7,701 nt of DNA from Deltaproteobacteria bacterium (GTDB lineage: Bacteria > Desulfobacterota > DSM-4660 > Desulfatiglandales > HGW-15). A program made the translations under genes and the position numbers. The stretch lies in contig JAFGDF010000097.1 of assembly GCA_016932235.1 (NCBI GenBank), forward strand, positions 1 to 7,701, given 5' to 3'. Of the stretch, positions 1 through 5,740 are shown piece after piece; position 1 is the first letter of the stretch, and each line of letters starts with the position of its first letter. The notes beneath the pieces are model-generated. The model was given only the letters and a program-made list of their open reading frames with translations. It did not search any database and was not told the origin of the DNA.

Positions 1-76
1 GGACCGCAGGATCCACACATTGCCTATCGCCTATCATGTTTTGTTCGGCCCATCTGCGCCAGGACAACCTGAATTT

Positions 77-103
77 TTGATTAAAATAGTCATCGTGTAA
101 AAT
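77..103 (+). promoter_or_regulatory. Weak candidate promoter for the small cysteine-rich gene
   Basis: A TTGATT at 77-82 and a TAAAAT at 98-103 resemble a sigma-70 -35/-10 pair, but the spacer is only 15 bp, shorter than the preferred 17. It would start transcription near 110 and give a leader of about 60 nt before the ATG at 173. The region is AT-rich compared with the rest of the window. The first 60 bases show nothing else beyond two tandem GCCTATC units near 29-42. Confidence 0.25.
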
Positions 104-172
104 CAAATATCTATTCGCCTAAATAAACGAGATTAACTAAGATAAGTACCGACCAAGAGAGAAGGAGGTATC

Positions 173-379
173 ATGATATTCTGTCATAATTGCAAACATT
201 ACTATATTACCTGGGATAAAGCCTTCCCATACGGTTGTCGGGCAATGGCCTTTAAAAGCCGTGAATTACCTTCAGTAATGGTGTTTAAAAGCTCAGGACG
301 GGAATGCCTGTTATTTCAATTAAGGGAACCCCATGGGAATCCCGGCAAGCCTAAAGCACGGTCAGCTATAAAAGAATAA
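173..379 (+). CDS. Small cysteine-rich (putative zinc-binding) conserved protein
   Basis: This 68-residue protein starts at an ATG preceded by a strong Shine-Dalgarno (GAAGGAGG, about 5 nt upstream). It carries a CHNC motif at residues 4-7 and further cysteines at 22 and 45, plus His5 and His9, so four cysteines could bind one metal ion in a zinc-ribbon-like fold; that is inference. The core (residues 1-48, with the aromatic stretch HYYITWD and the PYGCRAMAFKS segment) resembles small proteins I recall from Desulfobacterota and Geobacter-like genomes. The last 20 residues look less constrained. There is no signal peptide or membrane segment, so it is probably cytoplasmic. It stands alone on the plus strand, convergent with the minus-strand operon ending at moaC. 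Function is unknown; the good ribosome-binding site and cysteine pattern argue that it is a real gene. Confidence 0.75.
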   Translation: MIFCHNCKHYYITWDKAFPYGCRAMAFKSRELPSVMVFKSSGRECLLFQLREPHGNPGKPKARSAIKE

Positions 380-388
380 AACCCCTGG

Positions 389-410
389 ATTCCGGCTCGG
401 GGGCCGGAAT
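389..410. repeat. Palindromic intergenic repeat (8-bp stem, 6-nt loop)
   Basis: ATTCCGGC at 389-396 is exactly complementary to GCCGGAAT at 403-410 across the loop TCGGGG. The surrounding text (CTGGATTCC before, GGAATGAC after) has the look of a dispersed palindromic repeat common in bacterial intergenic DNA. It begins 9 nt after the small gene's stop codon. No T-tract follows on either strand, so it is not a standard intrinsic terminator, though it could protect the 3' end of the transcript or act with Rho. Confidence 0.6.
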
Positions 411-432
411 GACAAATCGCTCAGCGACAAAT

Positions 433-458
433 AAAAATTTGCTTCGCCTGAAGGCAAA
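433..458 (-). terminator. Rho-independent terminator of the tetrapyrrole/moa operon
   Basis: On the minus strand TTTG, a bulged C and CTTC (458-450) pair with GAAG and CAAA (445-438) across the loop AGGC. The run TTTTTATTTG follows directly. The order of stem then T-run fits termination of minus-strand transcription about 30-50 nt after the moaC stop codon. On the plus strand no T-run follows the same hairpin, so it works in one direction. Confidence 0.6.
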
Positions 459-485
459 GGCTTCTGACCACCCGGGAAACAGACA

Positions 486-920
486 CTAATCACCCTTTTT
501 TTTGATCACCACACGAATATCCGTTATGGATGAGTCAGGATACTGTCCATTTTCATCCTTTTCCGAATATTTTACCATGTCCCATATGGTATTCAGCGCG
601 ATTGAGACACCTACAAGGGCCTCCATTTCCACGCCTGTCCTTGCCCTGGCGCGAACAGTGCATCTTGCCTCTATGGAATCATCCAGGATCTTAAAATCCA
701 CATCTACCATATCCAATGGAATCTGGTGGCAGTGGGGAATCAACAGATGTGTCTGTTTAGCGGCATTCATCCCGGCCACCTCGGCAACCTGCAGAGGATC
801 CCCCTTCCTGATCCTTCCACCCCTGATCTCCTCAAGTGTTTTTTGGGACAACCTGATCCTTCCGAATGTCACAGCCATCCGGTTGATAACAGGCTTATCC
901 CCGACATCAATCATTCCCAT
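486..920 (-). CDS. moaC: Cyclic pyranopterin monophosphate synthase MoaC
   Basis: MoaC converts the radical SAM product of MoaA (3',8-cyclo-7,8-dihydro-GTP) to cyclic pyranopterin monophosphate, the first stable intermediate of molybdenum/tungsten cofactor synthesis, in the cytoplasm. The protein has 144 residues against 161 in Escherichia coli; the difference is at the N-terminus. The conserved blocks are all present: RKGDP (36-42), AGMNAAKQTHLLIPHCH (49-65), TGVEMEAL (95-102) and IWDMVK (112-117). Lys39, His65, Glu98, Glu100, Asp114 and Lys117 align with E. coli Lys51, His77, Glu112, Glu114, Asp128 and Lys131, so an active enzyme is expected. The Shine-Dalgarno GAGGTG overlaps the stop codon of the upstream moaE-like gene, 11 nt away, which suggests coupled translation. 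It is the last gene before the terminator. No moaA or moaD lies in the window. Confidence 0.96.
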   Translation of the reverse strand: MGMIDVGDKPVINRMAVTFGRIRLSQKTLEEIRGGRIRKGDPLQVAEVAGMNAAKQTHLLIPHCHQIPLDMVDVDFKILDDSIEARCTVRARARTGVEMEALVGVSIALNTIWDMVKYSEKDENGQYPDSSITDIRVVIKKKGD

Positions 921-931
921 TATGATTCACC

Positions 932-1291
932 TCAATCCTTAAAAATCTCATTTTTCCTGCTGCAATCCTTTTTAATGAAGTCCACGGCCTTTATCAGGGC
1001 AGGAAAAACATTTTCGCGGATATCCCCTCCAACCGCCACAAACATTATTTCATCGCCGACCTTAAGAAGCCCCCTGTTCACTTCAACAACCACTTCAATA
1101 ATCCCTTCCATGGACTTGACCTTTTCAATAATATCATTAAGGACGTCCATATCGTAATCCACCTCGACCCCGGTCACTTCCCTGCCGTTACGGGAATTCC
1201 CCCGAACAATGCCCAGATGGCTTGCTATCATGCCGATCCTGTGAGATTCAGGATGATTTCTTATTTTCTCTATAGACTTTAGTAGTTCCAT
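932..1291 (-). CDS. MoaE-like protein (short, divergent molybdopterin synthase large subunit family)
   Basis: The 119-residue protein has the MoaE core: a GIVRGNSRNGREVTG segment (27-41), a central alpha/beta region, and VGDEIMFVAVGGDIREN (78-94), where canonical MoaE has a glycine-Glu-V-V-HR stretch. MoaE with thiocarboxylated MoaD inserts the dithiolene sulfurs into cyclic pyranopterin monophosphate. Here the usual His-Arg pair reads Ile-Arg (91-92), and the PxWK segment reads CSRK (110-113); Lys113 may stand for the catalytic lysine. The protein ends at residue 119, so the later lysine and C-terminal tail of the 150-residue E. coli enzyme are missing. I recall similar short MoaE-annotated proteins in Desulfobacterota. 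Family membership is likely, but molybdopterin synthase activity is uncertain. The ATG follows AGAGGAAC by 5 nt; hemA lies 26 nt upstream and moaC 11 nt downstream. Confidence 0.8.
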   Translation of the reverse strand: MELLKSIEKIRNHPESHRIGMIASHLGIVRGNSRNGREVTGVEVDYDMDVLNDIIEKVKSMEGIIEVVVEVNRGLLKVGDEIMFVAVGGDIRENVFPALIKAVDFIKKDCSRKNEIFKD

Positions 1292-1317
1292 TTTAAGTTC
1301 CTCTATTAATTTAAGAT

Positions 1318-2607
1318 TCAGTAATCTCCCCCGTTATCCTGATCCAGGTTAAAAAGCTTCCGTGTGATATCAAGGTAACTATCTTTTGAGGACCTTCCGG
1401 CCTTGCTCTTCAGAACAAGTATGGGATGGTTGATTATTTTTTCAGCCAGGGATATTGTAAGGGCCTCGATAGCTTTGACCTGAGAATCGGTCAATGCCCC
1501 CATAGATGAAAGGCTTTTCTCCATTTCAGAGATCCTTATAGCTTCCGCTTTTTCCTTTAATGAGATAATTGTGGGGACTACTTCAAGGGTTTTAAGCCAT
1601 TTGTGAAACCGTATAACTTCCTCATCAACTATCCGCTCCGCTTTGATGGATTCCTGCTTTCTCCGGGCACTATTTTCCTGAACGACTTCTTTAAGGTCAT
1701 CGATATCATATAGATAGACGTTCCCCAGTCTGTTTACCTCCGGATCCACATTCCTTGGCACAGCGATATCTATAAAGAACAGGGGGCGGTTTCGTCTTTT
1801 CCTCAGGGATTGTTTTACACTGTCATAGGTTATTATATGTTTTATTGAAGCGGTTGATGTGATAATAATATCCGCTTCCAGAAGCTGCACTTCTATCTCC
1901 TCAAAGGAAACGGCTTTCCCCTGAAAGGAATCGGCAATCCTTACAGCGTTTTCAAAACTCCGATTCGCAACAACAAGCGATTCCGTTCCATGCCTGAGCA
2001 AATAGGTTGCTGCGAGTTCAGCCATCTCCCCTGCTCCGACCAATAGGACCTTTCTGTCTTTCAGACCGTGAAATATTTTATTAGCCAGCTCTACGGCCGC
2101 GTAACTGATTGAAACAGCAGCCTCTGATATCGCTGTCTCGGTCTTGACTCGTTTGGCCACATGAAAAGCGCGATGCATAAGCCTGTTCAGGATAACACCT
2201 GTCGTCTTTTCCCTGCCGGCCGCAAGAGAGTAAGCATCCTTGATCTGCCCCAGGATCTGCGGTTCTCCCAGGACCATGGAATCCAGGCTTGAAGCGACTC
2301 TGAAGATATGCCTTACGGCTTCATCATCCTCATGGATATACAGATTCGAAAGGAACTTTTTCCTTGGCACGTCTCCCATTTCCGAGAATATATTTAAAAT
2401 GCGTTCCTTTGCTTCCTGAGGGTTATCTGTTGTGTAAAGTGCTTCCACCCTGTTACAAGTGGACAGGAACATTGCTTCTTTTATGAATGCGGATTCCTTC
2501 ATTGCCCTAAGGGCCATGGTCTCATTATCTTCCTCACCAGCGAGACATTCCCTCAATTCAACAGGAGCGGATTCATGGTTCATGCCGATATCAATGATAC
2601 TGATCAT
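1318..2607 (-). CDS. hemA: Glutamyl-tRNA reductase HemA
   Basis: HemA reduces glutamyl-tRNA(Glu) with NADPH to glutamate-1-semialdehyde, the committed step of C5-pathway tetrapyrrole synthesis. From the start chosen here the protein has 429 residues, close to the family norm. It opens with IIDIGMNHESAPVELRE (4-20), then LSTCNRVEALY (48-58) with catalytic nucleophile Cys51, HIFRVASSLDSMVLGEPQIL (100-119) for tRNA/glutamate handling, the NADPH-binding VLLVGAGEMAE (187-197), and FIDIAVPRNVDPEVN before the helical dimerization domain. An ATG 51 nt further upstream (2658) is open, but it would overlap ccsA by 55 bp and add 17 residues unlike the family. The ATG at 2607 overlaps the ccsA stop as ATGA and has GGAGG about 13 nt upstream, partly inside ccsA, so translation is probably coupled. 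The tRNA genes and hemB, hemC and hemL are outside the window. Confidence 0.96.
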   Translation of the reverse strand: MISIIDIGMNHESAPVELRECLAGEEDNETMALRAMKESAFIKEAMFLSTCNRVEALYTTDNPQEAKERILNIFSEMGDVPRKKFLSNLYIHEDDEAVRHIFRVASSLDSMVLGEPQILGQIKDAYSLAAGREKTTGVILNRLMHRAFHVAKRVKTETAISEAAVSISYAAVELANKIFHGLKDRKVLLVGAGEMAELAATYLLRHGTESLVVANRSFENAVRIADSFQGKAVSFEEIEVQLLEADIIITSTASIKHIITYDSVKQSLRKRRNRPLFFIDIAVPRNVDPEVNRLGNVYLYDIDDLKEVVQENSARRKQESIKAERIVDEEVIRFHKWLKTLEVVPTIISLKEKAEAIRISEMEKSLSSMGALTDSQVKAIEALTISLAEKIINHPILVLKSKAGRSSKDSYLDITRKLFNLDQDNGGDY

Positions 2608-3443
2608 GGCCCGGCAAGGCCTCCAAGATGACTGAAAGTATGGTAGTCGCTCAGCCACACGCTCCCGAAGACAAATGTGAAAATTAAAATTATAAAACAG
2701 AAGATAGACATCCAGGCCGCCCTCCTGCCCCGCCAGCCTACGGCCAATCTCTCATGGAGGAGAATTGCGTAAGATAACCAGGTAATCAGAGACCAGACTT
2801 CCTTAGGGTCCCATCTCCAGTAACCGCCGATGGCATGCTGGGCATATATTGCCCCTGTAATCATGCCGAGGGTGAGGAAAGGAAAACCATAGATAATGGA
2901 ATAGTGGTTTATCGCGTCCAGTGTCTCCAGTGAAGGCAACCGAGAATAAAATGATCCCCGTTTCTTTTTCTTTATCTGATCTTCCTGAATCAGATACATG
3001 ATCGCCGATAAAAAAGTAATTGTGAATATACCGTCTCCGATAAACATGGACCCCACATGAATAACAAGCCATGAACTCTTTAATATCGGATTAACAACCA
3101 TAATCTCTCCGGGAATAGCCCAGGAGATTATCATTAAAATTGCCGTCAAAGGCGCCACAAAGGAGCCCAGGACCATAAGGCCGAACCTTATCTGAAAGGC
3201 CAGGTATGCGCCCATAATAAACCAGGCTAAAAAAGGGAGTGTGGATTTAAGAGTGATTACGGGAACCGCTCCCATGTTATAGAACTGACAGCCAAGGGAG
3301 AGTGTATGAAATACAAACCCGCCGATAAAGATGATACGCGACCATGTGAATGTCTTTTTCTCCTGTTTCACGATATATACGATATATCCGCCGCTCGACA
3401 GGATAATAAGCAGAAAAGCGATTACGGAAAGTATATTCGCCAT
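2604..3443 (-). CDS. ccsA: CcsA/ResC-type cytochrome c assembly membrane protein
   Basis: This 279-residue integral membrane protein has about eight predicted helices, starting with residues 4-25. It belongs to the heme-handling family that carries heme across the cytoplasmic membrane and presents it for attachment to apocytochromes c (System II), with Ccs1/ResB as partner. The family's tryptophan-rich WWD-type segment is clear at GGYWRWDPKEVWSLITWL (206-223). Histidines in or near membrane segments at 46, 129, 230 and 268 are candidates for axial heme ligands. The same fold includes the HemX proteins found beside hemA in other bacteria, which modulate HemA level, so a HemX-like role is the main alternative. 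It starts 2 nt after the siroheme gene's stop codon, with a weak AAAGGT as Shine-Dalgarno, and its stop overlaps the hemA start. No ccs1/resB gene is present in the window. Confidence 0.9.
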   Translation of the reverse strand: MANILSVIAFLLIILSSGGYIVYIVKQEKKTFTWSRIIFIGGFVFHTLSLGCQFYNMGAVPVITLKSTLPFLAWFIMGAYLAFQIRFGLMVLGSFVAPLTAILMIISWAIPGEIMVVNPILKSSWLVIHVGSMFIGDGIFTITFLSAIMYLIQEDQIKKKKRGSFYSRLPSLETLDAINHYSIIYGFPFLTLGMITGAIYAQHAIGGYWRWDPKEVWSLITWLSYAILLHERLAVGWRGRRAAWMSIFCFIILIFTFVFGSVWLSDYHTFSHLGGLAGP

Positions 3444-3445
3444 TT

Positions 3446-4117
3446 TTAATTTACCTTTAAATATTCAATAATATCTTCAGGTGTGAATTCTTTCCCGGTT
3501 ATCCGGCTCACATTCAGTGCCGCTTTATTCCAGTTGCTTTCTTCTATTGCCTCAAGGACCGGAGATTCGACCAGTTCATGAAATATCCGGCTGTTCTCCT
3601 CCTGGGACATTCCAAAGGACAGGATTTCCTTGCGAAGCCTCCCCATAAGAGTGAGAAAAAGTCCATATTCATCCCCGAATAGCCTGCCAAGCCTTTCCCT
3701 TATCTTCTTTGCCATGGCAGGACTCCTCCCTGAGGTTGAAACGGCGATCACCAGATCTCCGCGGCGGATAATGGAAGGCACGATGAAATTACAATCCTCG
3801 GGCTGGTCCACAACGTTTACCAGAATCCTGCTCTCCTTTGCAGCCTCTCCTATCACCCGGTTTAAAAGGTTATCATCTGTTGCAACAACCGCCAGGAATA
3901 CACCTTCAAGGGCATCCCTGGTAAATTCCCGTCCTGCCGGAATGATTTTTCCCTCGTCAACGTATCTCTTCAGCTCAGGTGTCAAATCCCTGGATATTAC
4001 CTTCACACAGGCGCCACATTCCAGAAGACTGTCTATCTTCCGTTGAGCGACCGCCCCGCCGCCCACAACAAGGACGGTTTGTCCTTCAAGATCTACCAGT
4101 ATCGGATAATATGACAT
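3446..4117 (-). CDS. Precorrin-2 dehydrogenase / sirohydrochlorin ferrochelatase (CysG N-domain, Met8 type)
   Basis: This 223-residue cytoplasmic protein matches the N-terminal part of CysG and yeast Met8p, which oxidizes precorrin-2 to sirohydrochlorin with NAD+ and may insert ferrous iron to give siroheme. The Rossmann signature VLVVGGGAVAQRK spans 15-27; VVATDDNLLN is at 77-86; NVVDQPEDCNFIVPSI at 101-116 holds Asp104, at the place of the catalytic aspartate; and AVSTSGRSPAMAKKIRERL at 125-143 is the phosphate-binding and dimer segment. A helical C-terminal domain follows. The uroporphyrinogen methyltransferase half of CysG is absent, so a separate CobA/SirA is needed. In sulfate reducers siroheme serves sulfite reductase and is also a heme precursor, which fits the ccsA-hemA neighbours. 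The ribosome-binding site GGAGG lies unusually close to the ATG and belongs to the last units of the 7-bp repeat array. Confidence 0.93.
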   Translation of the reverse strand: MSYYPILVDLEGQTVLVVGGGAVAQRKIDSLLECGACVKVISRDLTPELKRYVDEGKIIPAGREFTRDALEGVFLAVVATDDNLLNRVIGEAAKESRILVNVVDQPEDCNFIVPSIIRRGDLVIAVSTSGRSPAMAKKIRERLGRLFGDEYGLFLTLMGRLRKEILSFGMSQEENSRIFHELVESPVLEAIEESNWNKAALNVSRITGKEFTPEDIIEYLKVN

Positions 4118-4255
4118 GACCTCCGCCTCTCACCTTTCGCCCTGGGCCCCGCGCCTTCTCTTTTATATCCCTTGCCCTGCGCCTTTTGCCTTGCACCTTG
4201 CGCCTTCTCTTTTATATCCTTTGCCTTACGCCCCGCGCCCTGCGCCTTGCGCCTT
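4116..4255 (-). repeat. Twenty-unit 7-bp tandem repeat array filling the spacer
   Basis: Read on the minus strand, the whole spacer divides into twenty consecutive 7-bp units with no insertion or deletion. The commonest form is AAGGCGC, with variants such as AGGGCGC, AAGGCAA, AAGGTGC and GGGGCGT. It starts one base after the radical SAM stop codon and ends inside the start codon of the siroheme gene, whose GGAGG Shine-Dalgarno it supplies. Two units (GGATAT-type followed by AAAAGAG) break the consensus and recur 49 bp, exactly seven units, later: the blocks at 4200-4227 and 4151-4178 match at 26 of 28 positions. Purines dominate the minus strand. It resembles the short tandem repeats described in cyanobacteria by style only. 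No coding function is visible. Confidence 0.9.
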
Positions 4256-4256
4256 T

Positions 4257-5414
4257 TTACATATACTGATCCGCCATCTCGCTGATAAGACTCTCTATCC
4301 CTTTTTCTCCCTTTTCCGACCTGATGGATCGAATTGCATTCTCTATCTTTCTTCTCGTGTCAGGATCATTCCCCAGGTCATCTGTTGATCGATAGGCCCC
4401 TCCCCTGCGCCCCACACGGTAGATCAGCCTCTCATCATAGGGTAGTTCCTGATATTTTCTGATAACTCCCAGCATTCTCTTCTTGTCTTCGGATAACTTA
4501 CCGGTCACTTCTTCAAGCAGATTCATGATATGATCACTTGTTACCACGCTTGTTATTCCATCCAGACTTTCAATAAAGAGCCTTATCTCTTCCGCCAGCA
4601 TGTCATCGGTCTGCATGGTGAACTCCCCTGCTTCCACTTTTTTTCTGAGCGGTACCTTACCGGGAATCCTCAGGCTCCTCAGACGGATAAAATGGGGATT
4701 AATCCGGTTGAGGACCTTTGCGGTTTCTGTCGCGTGCTCTCTCCACATCTCCCTGCCTCCAAGACCGGGCATTACATATTCGGACAGTTCCATTCCTGCC
4801 TCTATTACCTTCCTTCCCGCTTCCACATGCTGATCAGCAGTGACACCCTTTTTAATCATCTTCAGCACGGGATCGTATCCGCTCTCAAGTCCCACATGAA
4901 CCCTGTCCAAACCCGCATCCCTTATCCGCCTGAGGTTATCAACCGATTTCCGTATAATGGTCCTTGACCTGGAATAGGTGGTGATACGGGTTATTTCCGG
5001 GAAACTTTCCTTTAAAAATGCCAGGACCTCCACAAGATCACCGCTCTTCATCACAAGATTGTCCGCATCCTGCAGAAAACAGGCCCCTGTTCCGTAATAC
5101 ATCCAGACAGCAAGACTCCGGAAACTGTCACTTAACCCGGGTGTATTGAAAATATTGCTTATAACCTGGTCATTAATCTTGCCACTGAAACCCAGTCTCC
5201 CGGATAAGGCCCTGATAGCATCCGCCATGGCCCTGGCATGACCTATATCATCCTTGATCTCTTCCACGGTTCTTAAAGAGAACTTCTTATTTTTATAGAT
5301 AGAGCAAAAAAGACACTGGTTCCAGGGGCAATTCCGCGTTATCCTGAGAAGAAAACTTCTTGCCTCGCTGGGTGGCCTTATAGGCCCCTGTTCAAATGAG
5401 AGGGATTCAGACAT
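4257..5414 (-). CDS. Radical SAM protein of unknown function with a CX4CX2C cluster motif
   Basis: This 385-residue protein carries RITRNCPWNQCLFCSIYKNK (24-43), in which Cys29, Cys34 and Cys37 should bind a 4Fe-4S cluster and S-adenosylmethionine. The spacing CX4CX2C differs from the classical CX3CX2C but occurs in a group of radical SAM proteins with the same CPWN signature, as I recall. Further family marks are an aromatic/glycine region near YYGTGACFLQDAD, a TTYSRSRTI segment, and RVHVGLESGYDPVLKMIKKG, which resembles the GxESG motif of HemN/Elp3-type enzymes. The C-terminal 120 residues are helical and charged, with no second cysteine cluster visible. The ATG has AAGGAA 10 nt upstream. 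It lies upstream of the siroheme-ccsA-hemA genes in the same orientation, separated by the 7-bp repeat array, so a tie to tetrapyrrole metabolism is possible but unproven. Confidence 0.88.
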   Translation of the reverse strand: MSESLSFEQGPIRPPSEARSFLLRITRNCPWNQCLFCSIYKNKKFSLRTVEEIKDDIGHARAMADAIRALSGRLGFSGKINDQVISNIFNTPGLSDSFRSLAVWMYYGTGACFLQDADNLVMKSGDLVEVLAFLKESFPEITRITTYSRSRTIIRKSVDNLRRIRDAGLDRVHVGLESGYDPVLKMIKKGVTADQHVEAGRKVIEAGMELSEYVMPGLGGREMWREHATETAKVLNRINPHFIRLRSLRIPGKVPLRKKVEAGEFTMQTDDMLAEEIRLFIESLDGITSVVTSDHIMNLLEEVTGKLSEDKKRMLGVIRKYQELPYDERLIYRVGRRGGAYRSTDDLGNDPDTRRKIENAIRSIRSEKGEKGIESLISEMADQYM

Positions 5415-5502
5415 GTCTTATCAGTTCCTTAAGATCAGTTTCATACATAAGCCTGTAGTGCAGGTAAAACATTTTAGGTTCTTCTCCCAATTAGTTGGAA
5501 GA

Positions 5503-5534
5503 AAGGGGTCAAGGATTCCAGGATTCAAGGGTTC
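5503..5534 (+). repeat. Octamer repeat array, left arm
   Basis: Four consecutive 8-bp units read on the plus strand follow the consensus AAGGATTC, with forms AAGGGGTC, CAGGATTC and AAGGGTTC; a decaying fifth unit begins AAGTG. The stretch 5505-5529 matches the reverse complement of 5724-5748 at 23 of 25 positions, 18 of them consecutive, so this array and its partner form inverted repeats around the four-helix-bundle relic. It also encodes the last residues and stop codon of that relic on the opposite strand. Upstream of it, 5415-5502 holds only a weak bulged hairpin (5479-5503) and no clear promoter for the radical SAM gene. Confidence 0.8.
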
Positions 5535-5740
5535 AAGTGTTTTTCTTCTAACGATGTTATCAAGCCTTTAAGCATCCTTTCGACTTCACTAATCTTGTCC
5601 ATGACAATTTCTGCTATTTCTCTGCTGATGTAATCCAACTCTCCGGACAGCATTATCTGCGTTTTAAGTTCACAATAAGATTTTTGCCAAACCTTGAGTT
5701 CGCCGTAATTTTTAAGAATTTCACTTGAATCCTGGAATCC
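5525..5740 (-). pseudogene. Relic of a four-helix-bundle (23S rRNA intervening-sequence type) protein gene, middle deleted
   Basis: A stop-free stretch of 71 codons on the minus strand has no ATG, GTG or TTG start before an internal ATG. It reads as two ends of the four-helix-bundle family joined in frame. The first part, ILKNYGELKVWQKSY, is the typical N-terminal helix. The second, from ELKTQIMLSGELDYISREIA through EVERMLKGLITSLEEKHLNP, is the usual C-terminal pair of helices. From memory, family members are about 115-125 residues; the roughly 50-60 central residues with the arginine-rich RRAAVSIPSNIAEG-like segment are missing. The join lies near the TAT-TGT codons, about 5670-5680. Such genes occur in rRNA intervening sequences and free in genomes, often beside short direct repeats. 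Here octamer arrays overlap both ends. It is probably non-functional. Confidence 0.75.

Noticed and set aside
502..1157. Two overlapping plus-strand frames (502-942 and 726-1157)
   Set aside because: They are antisense to moaC and the moaE-like gene, whose conserved motifs prove the minus strand is coding; the plus-strand proteins have no recognisable features.
2803..3072. 89-codon minus-strand frame inside ccsA
   Set aside because: It lies in another frame of ccsA, which has the tryptophan-rich motif and clear membrane segments.
3630..4046. 138-codon plus-strand frame
   Set aside because: Antisense to the siroheme synthase gene with its Rossmann motif; low-complexity serine/arginine composition is typical of a shadow frame.
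4151..4227. TATAAA elements in the array as -10 promoter boxes
   Set aside because: No -35-like sequence lies 15-19 bp upstream of either copy, and both are part of the repeated block.
4116..4255. CRISPR array
   Set aside because: Units are 7 bp and directly adjacent with no unique spacers of 25-40 bp, and no cas gene is near.
4116..4388. 90-codon plus-strand frame across the 7-bp array
   Set aside because: It translates the repeat array into Pro/Ala/Leu-rich low complexity and then runs antisense to the radical SAM gene; no ribosome-binding site.
4530..4967. Plus-strand frames 4530-4967 and 4600-4833
   Set aside because: Both are antisense to the radical SAM gene and contain nothing recognisable.
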